DNA of 60,194 bases from contig JARYLV010000009.1 of assembly GCA_029907465.1 (NCBI GenBank), positions 1 through 60,194 of the forward strand, written 5' to 3'. Positions 26,945 through 35,228 of this stretch are shown in pieces. Every line of letters begins with the position of its first letter. The first letter of the stretch is position 1. Source of the DNA: Methanomassiliicoccales archaeon. GTDB lineage: Archaea; Thermoplasmatota; Thermoplasmata; Methanomassiliicoccales; JACIVX01. Below the pieces are notes generated by a model, which was given only the letters and a program-made list of their open reading frames with translations, did no database searches and was not told where the DNA came from. Position numbers and translations under genes: made by a program.

Positions 26945-28141
26945 TTAAGTTTTGCGAAGTGGCGTCTTTCTCATGAGGTAAAGAAGCGGAATGGAAACGA
27001 TCTGAGCAATGACCGCGAAGAGGACAAGCCAGGAAATCGAAATCTCGTATAGGAGGCCCATGACCGTGCCGCCGATGAGCCAAGATGCACCATATGCAGT
27101 GTTAAAGATTCCGTAAGCGACGCCCCTCCGCTGCACAGGGGACATGTCAGCGATTGCCGCCCTCATAATCGTCTCGTGAATCCCCATGACCGCGCCCCAG
27201 AGGACGACACCGAGTAAAATGAGGGGATAAGAAGTGGCGAACGCGAGGACAGGAATTGGGATTGTGAGTAATGGGATAAGCGTTAGCGAACGCATACCAG
27301 CTCTGTCATAAAACTTTCCGATAATGAGGGCTACGAGACCATCGACGCCCATCGCCAGCGCGTAGAATAATGGTAGCTCCGCGTCCGAAACGATCGAGGA
27401 AGTCTTCAGATGATATGAGATGAGCTGAAAATTCGCGAATCCCGCAACCGCAAGTATGATGAACGCAGTGTAGATCCAGAAGATCCGCGGGAGTCTTTTT
27501 TCACCGTTCGATTTTTCAACGTCCTCGCTTTCGAGTTTTGCTGGAGAAGGTACCTTCCTTTTCGCGAGGAAAAGAATCGCGATCATGAAAACGACGGGGA
27601 TGAGCATTAAGGCGAAGCCGTTCTCGTAACCGCCGTTAAAGAGGAAAACGAGGGTAAAGAGCAGCGGCCCGATGATCGCTCCCATTTGATCCAACGCTTC
27701 GTGGATTGCGAAGCCCCAGCCCCGCCCGACCTGCTTGGTCGCGTGCGAGAGAATCGCGTCCCTCGAGGGCGATCTAATCGCCTTTCCCATTCTCTCCGAG
27801 ATTAAAAGAATCGCAGCGATTTCCCAACGACCGGCGAAAGCGAGCATCGGGATTGAAATGAGGAGGCCGTAACCGATGAATGTCATCATCCAGTAGCGTT
27901 CGGTCTTGTCCGCTAGGTAACCTGATACGAGTCTCAGCGCGTACCCGATAAATTCCCCGAAGCCCGAGACGAAGCCGACCACCGCCGCGCTTGCACCGAG
28001 AAGCGCGAGATAGGGGCCTGTAACGCTCCTTGCGCCTTCGTAAACAACATCGCCGAGGAGGCTCACGAATCCAAGGAGCACAATGATCTGCATCGCAAAT
28101 GTGCGTTTTTTCACCTCCCCTCCATTTTCGCCAGAAGGCAT
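26945..28141 (-). CDS. Major facilitator superfamily transporter
   Basis: A 398-residue protein with 12 predicted transmembrane helices and the MFS loop motif YLADKTERYW after helix two. A second-half counterpart is KFYDRAGMRS. The stretch RMGKAIRSPSRDAILSHATKQVGRGWGFA is typical of one archaeal/bacterial MFS branch without known substrate. It sits upstream of the padR group in the same direction, separated by 115 bases that contain the padR promoter. A GTG at 28114 with GGAGG upstream is an alternative start. Confidence 0.85.
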   Translation of the reverse strand: MPSGENGGEVKKRTFAMQIIVLLGFVSLLGDVVYEGARSVTGPYLALLGASAAVVGFVSGFGEFIGYALRLVSGYLADKTERYWMMTFIGYGLLISIPMLAFAGRWEIAAILLISERMGKAIRSPSRDAILSHATKQVGRGWGFAIHEALDQMGAIIGPLLFTLVFLFNGGYENGFALMLIPVVFMIAILFLAKRKVPSPAKLESEDVEKSNGEKRLPRIFWIYTAFIILAVAGFANFQLISYHLKTSSIVSDAELPLFYALAMGVDGLVALIIGKFYDRAGMRSLTLIPLLTIPIPVLAFATSYPLILLGVVLWGAVMGIHETIMRAAIADMSPVQRRGVAYGIFNTAYGASWLIGGTVMGLLYEISISWLVLFAVIAQIVSIPLLYLMRKTPLRKT

Positions 28142-28482
28142 GCGAGCACGAGCCTCTCTCTTCTGAGAACGACGAGAGAAATGTCAATCGAGGCGTTAAA
28201 TTTAATTGACGATCTTGGTTTACAATAAAATGCCACGATGATGATAAACCCAGCGCAGAAATGTGAAGAGAGACGGGCGAGCTGAGTGGCATCCAGGTTT
28301 TTATTGATGATGTCGATTCACTCTTTGAAAAATTGATTTGATCCCTTTGCGCATGGTATTTGTGCTAAGTCAAATCCCCGCATTTCGCTTCCTTTGCAAA
28401 GCAAATCCGCCCACACAGAACTTTTTGATCCAGGCAAAAATATATAACGACATTCGGACAATATGCATTACCGGTGGATGGG
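28142..28482. other. Intergenic region between the MFS and RDD genes
   Basis: About 340 bases between divergent genes. A TATA-like ATTAAATTTA for the MFS gene lies near 28200 on the minus strand. A TATATAAC box lies at 28441-28448 for the RDD gene. I see no gene or RNA in the remainder. Confidence 0.45.
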
Positions 28483-29001
28483 ATGCCAACGGGATATGAT
28501 ATTTTAGAGCACAGCAGTGCTTTGAGGTGGCACTGGTTGAGGAGGATTGCTGCGGCGATTATCGATGCGTTCATCATCTTCATTCCGATCAGAGTCCTTT
28601 TATTTTTCATCAATTCTCCGTATCAGGACATCATCGCTGGTGTTGCGGCAGGAGTCGCGTGGTTTTTATATAGCTCTATTCTCGAAGGAATCTATGGAAA
28701 AACGATCGGGAAGAGCCTGCTTAACTTAAAAGTCATTTGTGTGAGAGAAAATGAGCATTTATCGATGCATAAAACCTTTATTAGAAGCGTGCCGAAGATC
28801 TTCTGGTATATTTTTCTGCCACTTGATGTTCTGGTCGGGCTTGCCATTGATGGGGATCCGAGGCAGCGATGGAGTGACACGATTGCTGGGACTTCGGTCA
28901 TCATGTACACACCGGAATTAAAGCGTGTCGCGAAGATTGCGAGGCGATCGAGAAAAAGAGAAGTTGAGAATTCGACGATGAGCCCGCAGGAAGTTCATTG
29001 A
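28483..29001 (+). CDS. RDD family membrane protein
   Basis: A 172-residue RDD protein: RWHWLRRIAAAIIDAFIIFIPI carries the Arg...Asp positions of helix one, and further parts are GIYGKTIGKSLLNLKV and RQRWSDTIAGTSVI (Asp before the last strand). Three transmembrane helices are expected. The function of RDD proteins is mostly unknown; some are sodium/proton antiporters. A GTG at 28474 is also in frame. A TATATAAC box at 28441-28448 predicts transcription from about 28470. It sits at the edge of an AT-rich gap. Confidence 0.78.
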   Translation: MPTGYDILEHSSALRWHWLRRIAAAIIDAFIIFIPIRVLLFFINSPYQDIIAGVAAGVAWFLYSSILEGIYGKTIGKSLLNLKVICVRENEHLSMHKTFIRSVPKIFWYIFLPLDVLVGLAIDGDPRQRWSDTIAGTSVIMYTPELKRVAKIARRSRKREVENSTMSPQEVH

Positions 29002-29380
29002 CGCTAGATCATCATGAATGATGGTATGAAATCGTTTATCCCGAAGAGAGTACACTACTCAGAATTCCCTTAGTAAATCTAAATGGTATAATCGCTAATT
29101 GCTCGAAAGTTAGCGACGTTGCATAGTAATCTTCTCTATCGGACATTTTTTTTCTTTGCGGAGTTCAAATTAATAATTTCTATAGCAATTAAGTGAGATT
29201 ACAAAAATGAACAACGCACATTAAGTAAATATATCTATCTATATATTTATTAATTTAAAAAAAATGATAAGAGGTTCAGAATTAAATACGTTTATGTAAT
29301 CTTAATTCAAATCATGGTTCTTATTTAGAATTATACTTTTGCACATTTCAATTGACCAAATGATAGCGCATCTGGATTTA

Positions 29381-29486
29381 TAGGAGAAAGACCGTGAGAA
29401 AACAAATTATCAGCAAGATTATAGTTCTCCTAATTTCAGGTGAGAGTAAATTAGGGATTGCTTCGCTGTCGGTGGTAATCCCCTAA
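29381..29486. ncRNA. Candidate structured RNA with three mutually exclusive stems
   Basis: Three inverted repeats overlap in series. Stem A pairs TAGGAGAA (29381-29388) with TTCTCCTA (29425-29432). Stem B pairs CCTAATTT (29429-29436) with AAATTAGG (29448-29455). Stem C pairs TTAGGGATT (29451-29459) with AATCCCCTAA (29477-29486), with one bulged C. A and B share CCTA, and B and C share TTAGG, so they compete as in attenuators and riboswitches. No known RNA family was recognised and the strand is unknown. A plus-strand TATA-like TTATTTAG lies near 29320 and a minus-strand one near 29615. Confidence 0.35.
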
Positions 29487-29607
29487 CAAACACCACAATA
29501 AAACGTGAGAGCACTCTCCTTAAGAAAGAGATTGACTTGCTGAAAATTGCCACATGATACAATTTTTGGATTCAGAAGTGAAAATCTATTGAATTTCATT
29601 CCAGAAA

Positions 29608-29630
29608 ATTTTAAATATAAATAAAAAAAG
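29608..29630 (-). terminator. T-rich terminator after the pilin gene
   Basis: Downstream of the pilin stop on the minus strand, a run of seven T (29623-29629) and further T-rich sequence fit an archaeal intrinsic terminator. Confidence 0.45.
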
Positions 29631-29640
29631 GTTTTTGTTC

Positions 29641-30153
29641 CTATTGCCATGTGAACGATATGTCATCAATCACAGCACCGGTTGCGATGTACACCATTGA
29701 TACTTTGAACTCGTAAGGCGCCGACCCTCCTTGAGAAGAGAATGTAATTGTCAGATAGTCTCCGCTACTTATTTTGCCATCGCCTGCTAAATCAGCGTAT
29801 GATATCCCCGATATCCAGTCTATATTCTGACTGGCAGGTGGTGTCAGACTAGTCCCGCTTGTAGGGAATGTCCATGTATCACTTTGGCCAGCAGTTACAT
29901 TTTCTACCACGATTTTTATTTCGGTCCATGTAGTTTCTGGTGTAATTACACCAAACCTCACCTTTTCGGTTGTTGACACTTTTTCTACGGAAGAAAATGA
30001 GCCGGTTGGTGTCTGGGTTGTCGGCCCTCCGAACCCCATGACCATGACGTACAGCACCGACGCCAAGACGACGGTGATGGCGACCATGAGGATGGTGGCG
30101 ATGACCGGGGAAACCGCTTCAGAATCCCTTCTTATCTTCCATATCTTCTTCAT
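29641..30153 (-). CDS. Type IV pilin-like protein (archaeal Pilin_N)
   Basis: A 170-residue class III-type pilin: a short basic leader (KKIWKIRRDSEA), then the Pilin_N hydrophobic segment VSPVIATILMVAITVVLASVLYVMV. A prepilin peptidase would cut just before or within SEAVSPV. The rest is a beta-rich, Ser/Thr-rich head with no cysteines, containing a Ca-site-like DLAGDGKISSGDYL. No assembly ATPase or prepilin peptidase is adjacent. GGAGG lies nine bases before the ATG, and the same leader has a TAGGC/GCCTA hairpin at 30173-30185. It is isolated in an AT-rich stretch, suggesting accessory gain. Confidence 0.82.
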   Translation of the reverse strand: MKKIWKIRRDSEAVSPVIATILMVAITVVLASVLYVMVMGFGGPTTQTPTGSFSSVEKVSTTEKVRFGVITPETTWTEIKIVVENVTAGQSDTWTFPTSGTSLTPPASQNIDWISGISYADLAGDGKISSGDYLTITFSSQGGSAPYEFKVSMVYIATGAVIDDISFTWQ

Positions 30154-30580
30154 TATTCTGTCCTCCTAATATAGGCTACGCCTACGCTGGAAGTAATTTA
30201 TGTGTCTATGATTATAAAGCTTTCTATTTAGATATCAAGTCAGATTCTGACAATACGACAAAGACCGAATTTATTTCATAAAAAATTCGATTATTGACGA
30301 ATAGAAAGAGGATTATCAAGTTGAATGATTTTTAACTCGAAAAAGAATCTGAAGAGAATGGGAGCAAATCGGATTAAAAATTAATGAATAAATAAAGTTG
30401 TGAAAAATTGTTGAGTCGTTAAAGGAGAAGAATCCTGATCATTTCGTGTAAGAAATTACAACTCCAGAAATTACAACTCGCGCTGAAGCATTCCCCGATC
30501 CGATGATTTTCACAAATGTTTCAACTGATCCTTTTTTTTCAGAACTGAAGGTTTTGATTTACGAAGAATTATGATATGTA
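30154..30580. other. AT-rich intergenic region upstream of the pilin gene
   Basis: This 427-base gap holds the pilin leader and promoter (minus-strand TATA-like sequence near 30199-30214). It also holds a tandem pair of AGAAATTACAACTC at 30451-30464 and 30466-30479, spaced 15 bases apart. I see no gene in it. Confidence 0.45.
30451..30479. repeat. Two tandem copies of a 14-nt sequence
   Basis: AGAAATTACAACTC occurs twice with one base between the copies. The pair lies about 300 bases upstream of the pilin gene and just beyond the 3' end of the KaiC-like pair, so it could be a protein-binding site or a chance duplication. Confidence 0.5.
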
Positions 30581-31147
30581 TCACGAAAGACTGATGACCT
30601 GATCGCTCACGAGCGCCAGCATCTCTTTGACCTCAGGCTTCGTCTGACTTGAAATTGAAATAACTGCCGCGTAATCCCCCCTTGATCGCACAGCGTTGAG
30701 GAGGATTTGGAAGAACTCGAAAAGGATCCGCATGTCGTTGTATACGGCGAACGCATTCGCCGAGTCAACGACGACGAGCAGGTTCCCTCCCCCTTTTCTT
30801 AAGAAATACTTGACTTTAAGAACGATGTTCTCGAGCATCGTCGGGCTCTCAACATAGGAAATATTGTCGGACGATGGTGCACTCCCGAAGATCGCCTTCG
30901 AAACGCAGTCGACGAAGTGGACGTTTGAGAGATCAATGCCGAGTACTTCGAGCGCTTTGATGAGTGTTGAAGAAGGAATTGAAGAGGTAACATAGACACA
31001 TTTCATTTTCTTCGCGCTCACGAACGACTCGAGCACCTCGCTGATGAAATCAAAATACTTTTCTACATCGACTTCAAAAGCGAGTGCCGAGCTGGGACCT
31101 GCCTCCTCGAGCTTCGCCGCTGCCTTTCCCTGTAGTGCGTGATTCAT
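30581..31147 (-). CDS. Degenerate KaiC/RecA-like protein
   Basis: A 188-residue protein resembling the partner proteins of archaeal KaiC-like ATPases: KKMKCVYVTSSIPSSTLIKALE, LSNVHFVDCVSK, GGGNLLVVVDSANAFAVYND and the end DQVISLS. It keeps a Walker B-like LLVVVDS strand but has no P-loop, so it should not hydrolyse ATP. The start ATG overlaps the stop of the KaiC-like gene (ATGA), so the two are translationally coupled and likely form a complex. An upstream start at 31189 is possible but would sit inside that gene. Confidence 0.7.
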   Translation of the reverse strand: MNHALQGKAAAKLEEAGPSSALAFEVDVEKYFDFISEVLESFVSAKKMKCVYVTSSIPSSTLIKALEVLGIDLSNVHFVDCVSKAIFGSAPSSDNISYVESPTMLENIVLKVKYFLRKGGGNLLVVVDSANAFAVYNDMRILFEFFQILLNAVRSRGDYAAVISISSQTKPEVKEMLALVSDQVISLS

Positions 31148-31860
31148 ACCGCGCCTCCCCTGAGGAGCGGCGATGCGAGCATGCCGCACGTCGTGAAATC
31201 AACGACATACTTCGATCGGGAGTGGTCGGTACCTTTCATCTTGATGACTTGCATGATCCTCAACAGATCCCCTCGCCTTTCATAATTACTCAGCAAAATA
31301 ATTCCGTCGGCGATGGCTCCCTCCCTTCCATCCATTCCTTCTAAGACGACCATCGCGGTGCATTCCTTTTCATACAAAAGAGAGCTGAGCTTTCTCAGCA
31401 CTTTTCCTCTGATAAGAGGATCGTCATTGAAAAGGCTGCTGAAGGAATCGATGACCATGCGTTTGATATTGCTTTTCTCAACTATCTCCCCAATGGATTC
31501 GAGAAGCCTCAGTCCCTTCTCATACATATCGATCTCGAGTGCCCCTCCAACGACCTTCTCAAGGTCCTCCAGCTGCACGATTTGAATCCTCCCATCGACG
31601 ATCATCTTCTCCTCGAAGAAGTCAAACCGTAGGATGTTCGAAAGCATCTTCTCTGGCGGCTCAGCGGTCAGCACAAGAAGACCTTTCTCACCGACCAAAG
31701 CCCCGCGGACGAGAAATTCAAACGCCAACGTTGTCTTTCCAGTCCCATAGCTGCCAGCAACCACAACCATGTTCCCGACAGGTATCCCGCCGTTAAGGAT
31801 TTTGTCGAGATCCTCGATGCCCGTCACGCACCTTCTGCTGTCCTGCCGGATTCCCTGCAT
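31144..31860 (-). CDS. KaiC-like RecA-family ATPase
   Basis: A 238-residue single-domain KaiC homologue: TGIEDLDKILNGGIPVGN, Walker A GSYGTGKTT (residues 36-44), LLVLTAEPPEKML and the Walker B strand KRMVIDSFSSLF. Archaeal KaiC-like proteins act in signal transduction and in archaellum control (FlaH) rather than circadian timing. The nearby pilin makes a link to surface structures conceivable. A CCATATAAAAAGG promoter at 31883-31895 sits just upstream, so the leader is only a few bases. Confidence 0.82.
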   Translation of the reverse strand: MQGIRQDSRRCVTGIEDLDKILNGGIPVGNMVVVAGSYGTGKTTLAFEFLVRGALVGEKGLLVLTAEPPEKMLSNILRFDFFEEKMIVDGRIQIVQLEDLEKVVGGALEIDMYEKGLRLLESIGEIVEKSNIKRMVIDSFSSLFNDDPLIRGKVLRKLSSLLYEKECTAMVVLEGMDGREGAIADGIILLSNYERRGDLLRIMQVIKMKGTDHSRSKYVVDFTTCGMLASPLLRGGAV

Positions 31861-31883
31861 TTGCTGGACACTATCACATTGCC

Positions 31884-31894
31884 TTTTTATATGG
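31884..31894 (-). promoter_or_regulatory. TATA box of the KaiC-like operon
   Basis: The minus strand reads CATATAAAAAG, centred about 29 bases from the ATG at 31860. The mRNA should have a leader of only a few bases. Confidence 0.5.
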
Positions 31895-31983
31895 TTTTCC
31901 TAAAAATACAATTCTCGAGAGAGGATCGCATCTATTTCTCATTCAAAAGAATTTATTAGAAGAGAGGCTCTTCATCGAGGTCG

Positions 31984-33279
31984 ATGAAACCCGTTTTGCA
32001 GGTCGCCCTTGACCTGATGCACCTCAAGAGAGCGATTGAAATTGGGAAAGAAGCGGTCGAAGGTGGAGCGGACTGGATCGAGGCGGGGACGCCTTTGATC
32101 AAAAGCGAGGGTGCCGAGTGCCTGAGAGCACTCAAGCGTGAATTTCCTGGTCGCGTGCTCGTCGCGGACATGAAGACGATGGACGTCGGGGGATTCGAGG
32201 TTGAAATAGCGGCAAAGGCAGGCGCTGATGTCGTGACAGTCATGGGACTCTCTGACGACGGGACGATTTCCGAGGCGGTCCTCACTGGTCGCAAGTATGG
32301 GACGAAGATCATGGTCGACCTCATGAATGTCGAGGACAAAGTGAAAAGGGCGAAGGAGGTGGAGTCACTCGGCGCCTCTTTCGTATGCCTCCACGTCGGC
32401 ATCGACGAACAGATGCGCGGCGGAAAGTCGCCCCTCGAGATGGTCCGGGCGGTGTCGGAGGCAACGAACATTCCAGTTGCCGTCGCTGGCGGGATCACTT
32501 CCGAGACAGCCGCCTCATTCCTGAAAGCCGGCGCTTCGATCATCATCGTCGGCGGGGGGATTATCAAGGCGGAGGACGTGAGGGCGGCCGCGAAAAGAAT
32601 TAAGGAGGCGATCGAGAAGGGCGAGTCGATCGCCTCTGACCTCTCAAGAAAATACACGGCCGAGGAACTCTTCGAAGCGTTTTCACGCGTCTCGACGCCG
32701 AATATCGCCGACGCAGCGCACAAGAGGGGGGTCATGAAGGGCATTGTCCCGAGAATAAGACACGGCACCAAGATGGTCGGTCGGGCGCTGACCGTCCAGA
32801 CATCGAAGGGGGACTGGGCTAAGCCCGTGGAGGCGATCGACCGCGCGCAAAAGGGCGATGTCATCGTCGTCGATGCTGGCGGAAGCGACATCGCGGTCTG
32901 GGGGGAGCTCGCCTCCTGGAGCTGTAAAGTCAAGGGGATTGCTGGTATTGTCGTCGACGGTGCCGTCAGGGATATCGACACGATTATCGAGATCGGTTTT
33001 CCCTGTTTCTCGAGGTATGTGACACCGGAAGCCGGCGAGGCAAAAGGATTTGGGGGGATCGGACTCGAGATTGTCTGCGGTGGACAGGTCGTCCGCACAG
33101 GCGACTGGATAATTGGGGACGAAAGTGGCGTCATCGTCGTACCACAGGAACACGCGGTCGAGATCGCGAATCGCGCTATCGATGTACTAGAAAGGGAGAA
33201 TAGAATCAGAGAGGAGATCAAAAGGGGGAGAACACTTTCAAGCGTGCAGGAGTTGGAGAAGTGGGAAAAGGTACAGTGA
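31984..33279 (+). CDS. Fused 3-hexulose-6-phosphate synthase and RraA-like protein
   Basis: Residues 1-215 are a hexulose-6-phosphate synthase barrel: LQVALDLMHLKRAIEIGKEAV, GADWIEAGTPLIKSEG, VADMKTMDVGGFE and AVAGGIT. Residues 225-431 are an RraA/MenG-like domain: STPNIADAAHKRG, GRALTVQTSKGDW, GDVIVVDAGG, GIAGIVVDGAVRD and WIIGDESGVIVVP. HPS condenses formaldehyde with ribulose-5-phosphate; in archaea the reverse reaction makes ribulose-5-phosphate from hexulose phosphate. The RraA-like half is more like metal-dependent aldolases than an RNase inhibitor. The fusion is known in other archaea. A TATA-like AATTTATTA lies about 30 bases upstream. It overlaps the PHP gene. Confidence 0.88.
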   Translation: MKPVLQVALDLMHLKRAIEIGKEAVEGGADWIEAGTPLIKSEGAECLRALKREFPGRVLVADMKTMDVGGFEVEIAAKAGADVVTVMGLSDDGTISEAVLTGRKYGTKIMVDLMNVEDKVKRAKEVESLGASFVCLHVGIDEQMRGGKSPLEMVRAVSEATNIPVAVAGGITSETAASFLKAGASIIIVGGGIIKAEDVRAAAKRIKEAIEKGESIASDLSRKYTAEELFEAFSRVSTPNIADAAHKRGVMKGIVPRIRHGTKMVGRALTVQTSKGDWAKPVEAIDRAQKGDVIVVDAGGSDIAVWGELASWSCKVKGIAGIVVDGAVRDIDTIIEIGFPCFSRYVTPEAGEAKGFGGIGLEIVCGGQVVRTGDWIIGDESGVIVVPQEHAVEIANRAIDVLERENRIREEIKRGRTLSSVQELEKWEKVQ

Positions 33280-33953
33280 TCAATCTACACGCACACACCA
33301 CTTTTTCCGATGGGTCCTTTGACATCGAGACGATTGTCAGGGAGGCAGCGAGGAACGGATTAACACATATCGCAATCACCGATCATTTCGAAACGGCCAA
33401 AGTCCGCTCGCTCAGCAGGCGTGATTTCAAGCGCTATCTCGCGACGATTGAAAGTGTCAAGGAAAAATACGAAGGGACAATCACTGTCCTAGCTGGAGTG
33501 GAGATTGACGCGAATCCGGACCGGTGCGATCTCAATAAAATACCAGTAGAGATGCTCAATTCCCTCGATCTCGTTCTGTTCGAGCACGTCAACGATATTT
33601 TCAACGGTGGTGCAGACATTGAAACAATCGGAAACTTTGCTTCAAAACTCTCCGTCCCCTGTGGACTCGCGCATCCTGATTTCGAAGTGGCGTTCTCTGA
33701 CATCCAGCCAACTGATCTCGCTGAGACGCTTTCTAAATATAACCTTTTCATCGAAATCAACACGGCGAAGCCGTACAGAAGGAACGGGATGGCGTTTTAT
33801 GAAAGGGCGGAAGACCTCATCGCGAAGCTCAAAGGAAAAGTCGGATTTTCGATCGGGACTGATGTCCATAGGACGCTTTCAGAAGTTTACAATGTCACGC
33901 CTGCCTACAACTTCGCGAGAAAGATTGGCATAGAAGAGGACCTTCTCTTCTGA
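33276..33953 (+). CDS. PHP domain phosphoesterase
   Basis: A 225-residue PHP metal-dependent hydrolase: INLHAHTTFSDGS, IAITDHFE, LAGVEIDANP, GLAHPDFEVAF, LFIEINTAKPYRRNG and FSIGTDVHR supply the His/Asp/Glu metal ligands. It is related to histidinol phosphatase and PolX PHP domains; the substrate is unknown. GTG at 33276 overlaps the stop of the upstream gene (GTGA). GTG at 33261 would add five residues. Coupling to the HPS-RraA gene hints at sugar-phosphate metabolism. Confidence 0.82.
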   Translation: MINLHAHTTFSDGSFDIETIVREAARNGLTHIAITDHFETAKVRSLSRRDFKRYLATIESVKEKYEGTITVLAGVEIDANPDRCDLNKIPVEMLNSLDLVLFEHVNDIFNGGADIETIGNFASKLSVPCGLAHPDFEVAFSDIQPTDLAETLSKYNLFIEINTAKPYRRNGMAFYERAEDLIAKLKGKVGFSIGTDVHRTLSEVYNVTPAYNFARKIGIEEDLLF

Positions 33954-34138
33954 ATTGAGTTTGGAACAAGTCGGAGACTTCGATTCCTCACTAAAGCGAT
34001 TGCGTCGAAGGCAATCTTACGAAATCTCATAGAATATCGAAAAACGTCAGCCAGATTGTTTCGAACCAGATACAAAACCCAATTGACCTCGCTCTAATTT
34101 CCGACCATGATGGGAAGGGAAAATATGGATATGGAAAG

Positions 34139-34158
34139 ACAAAAAAAGTTTAAAAAAA
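34139..34158 (-). terminator. T-rich terminator of htpX
   Basis: On the minus strand, two T-runs of seven (34141-34147 and 34151-34157, allowing for a few flanking bases) follow directly after the htpX stop. Archaeal RNA polymerase stops at such runs without a hairpin. Confidence 0.5.
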
Positions 34159-34166
34159 TGTAAAGG

Positions 34167-35078
34167 TCAGAACTGCCCCATCTTGCTCGCCATCTGCTTG
34201 AGGCGCTTGATCCTCTCGGCGATCGGCGGGTGCGTGGAGAAGAGGTGAACGAACCCGCTTGAACCAAATGGATTGACGATCCATATTGATGAGGAGGCGG
34301 GGTTTCCGAACCTGATGGGGTTGCGCTTGTTCGCTGCTTCAAGCTTCTCAAGCGCCCTTGCCAGGCTCATCGGTCTCCCGATGATCATCGCGCCCTCCTG
34401 ATCAGCCAAATATTCCCTACTCCTCGAGATTGCCAGTTGAATGAGCAATGCGGCAATCGGCGCGGTGATCGCGACGATAAGTGCGATAAATGCCGTCGAT
34501 GAGTCCCTGCGGCCCCCGCCACCGAAGAGGACGCTGTACCAGAAGGATCTCGCAGCAAAGGAGATCGCCCCAGCGAGCGTCGCAGCGATGCTCATGACAA
34601 GAATATCCCTGTCCTTTATGTGCGCAAACTCATGGGCGATGACGCCTTCAAGCTCTTCATCGTTGAGCGTCTTGAGGATGCCCTCAGTTGCCGCCACGAC
34701 CGCGTTTTTTGGATTGCGCCCCGTTGCAAACGCATTCGGCGTTTCGCTCGGGACAATCGCGACCTGCGGCATCGGCATATTTGCTTTGAAAGCGACGAGC
34801 TTGACGATCTTGTGAAGCCTCGGCGCTTCCTTTTCACTCACAATCTTCGCACGATACGACCAGAGCACAATCTTTGAAGAATAGAAGTATGCGATGAGAT
34901 TGAAAACTGCCGCAATCGCGAGGAAGAAGACCGCTCCCACGATCCAGTTACCAATGAATAGGCTCCCAATAGCCCAGCCTATAAGGATAAAGAGGCCGAA
35001 CATGAACGCAAATAGCAAGGCCGTGCGCGCAACTGCTCCCAACGCTCTCACCTTGATCGCATCAATCTTGAAACCCAT
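34167..35078 (-). CDS. htpX: HtpX-like zinc metalloprotease (M48)
   Basis: A 303-residue membrane protease. Two N-terminal transmembrane helices (about 18-60) precede the catalytic domain with HEFAH at 149-153 and a further Glu ligand in SREYLADQEGA. Two more hydrophobic segments follow the active site. The C-terminal STHPPIAERIKRLKQM is characteristic. HtpX degrades damaged membrane proteins. The surrounding genes do not suggest a dedicated partner. Confidence 0.92.
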   Translation of the reverse strand: MGFKIDAIKVRALGAVARTALLFAFMFGLFILIGWAIGSLFIGNWIVGAVFFLAIAAVFNLIAYFYSSKIVLWSYRAKIVSEKEAPRLHKIVKLVAFKANMPMPQVAIVPSETPNAFATGRNPKNAVVAATEGILKTLNDEELEGVIAHEFAHIKDRDILVMSIAATLAGAISFAARSFWYSVLFGGGGRRDSSTAFIALIVAITAPIAALLIQLAISRSREYLADQEGAMIIGRPMSLARALEKLEAANKRNPIRFGNPASSSIWIVNPFGSSGFVHLFSTHPPIAERIKRLKQMASKMGQF

Positions 35079-35228
35079 ATTTAGCTTTATTTATTTTCCA
35101 AATGGCGGTCTGGGATTTATGAATTCGGGCAAACTAGTTAGATCCTTTAGGTGAGGATTTGGGAGAAACAAACGCTGATGGAAAATATGACTCTCCCTGA
35201 AAAGTCCATAATACTTAGGTCACAAAGA

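Larger units (their letters stand above)
29002..29640. other. AT-rich 640-base region without protein genes
   Basis: No open frame of interest on either strand. The right end holds T-rich terminator sequence for the pilin gene (minus strand). The middle, 29381-29486, holds a chain of overlapping inverted repeats described separately. Base composition is much more AT-rich than the neighbouring genes. Confidence 0.6.
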
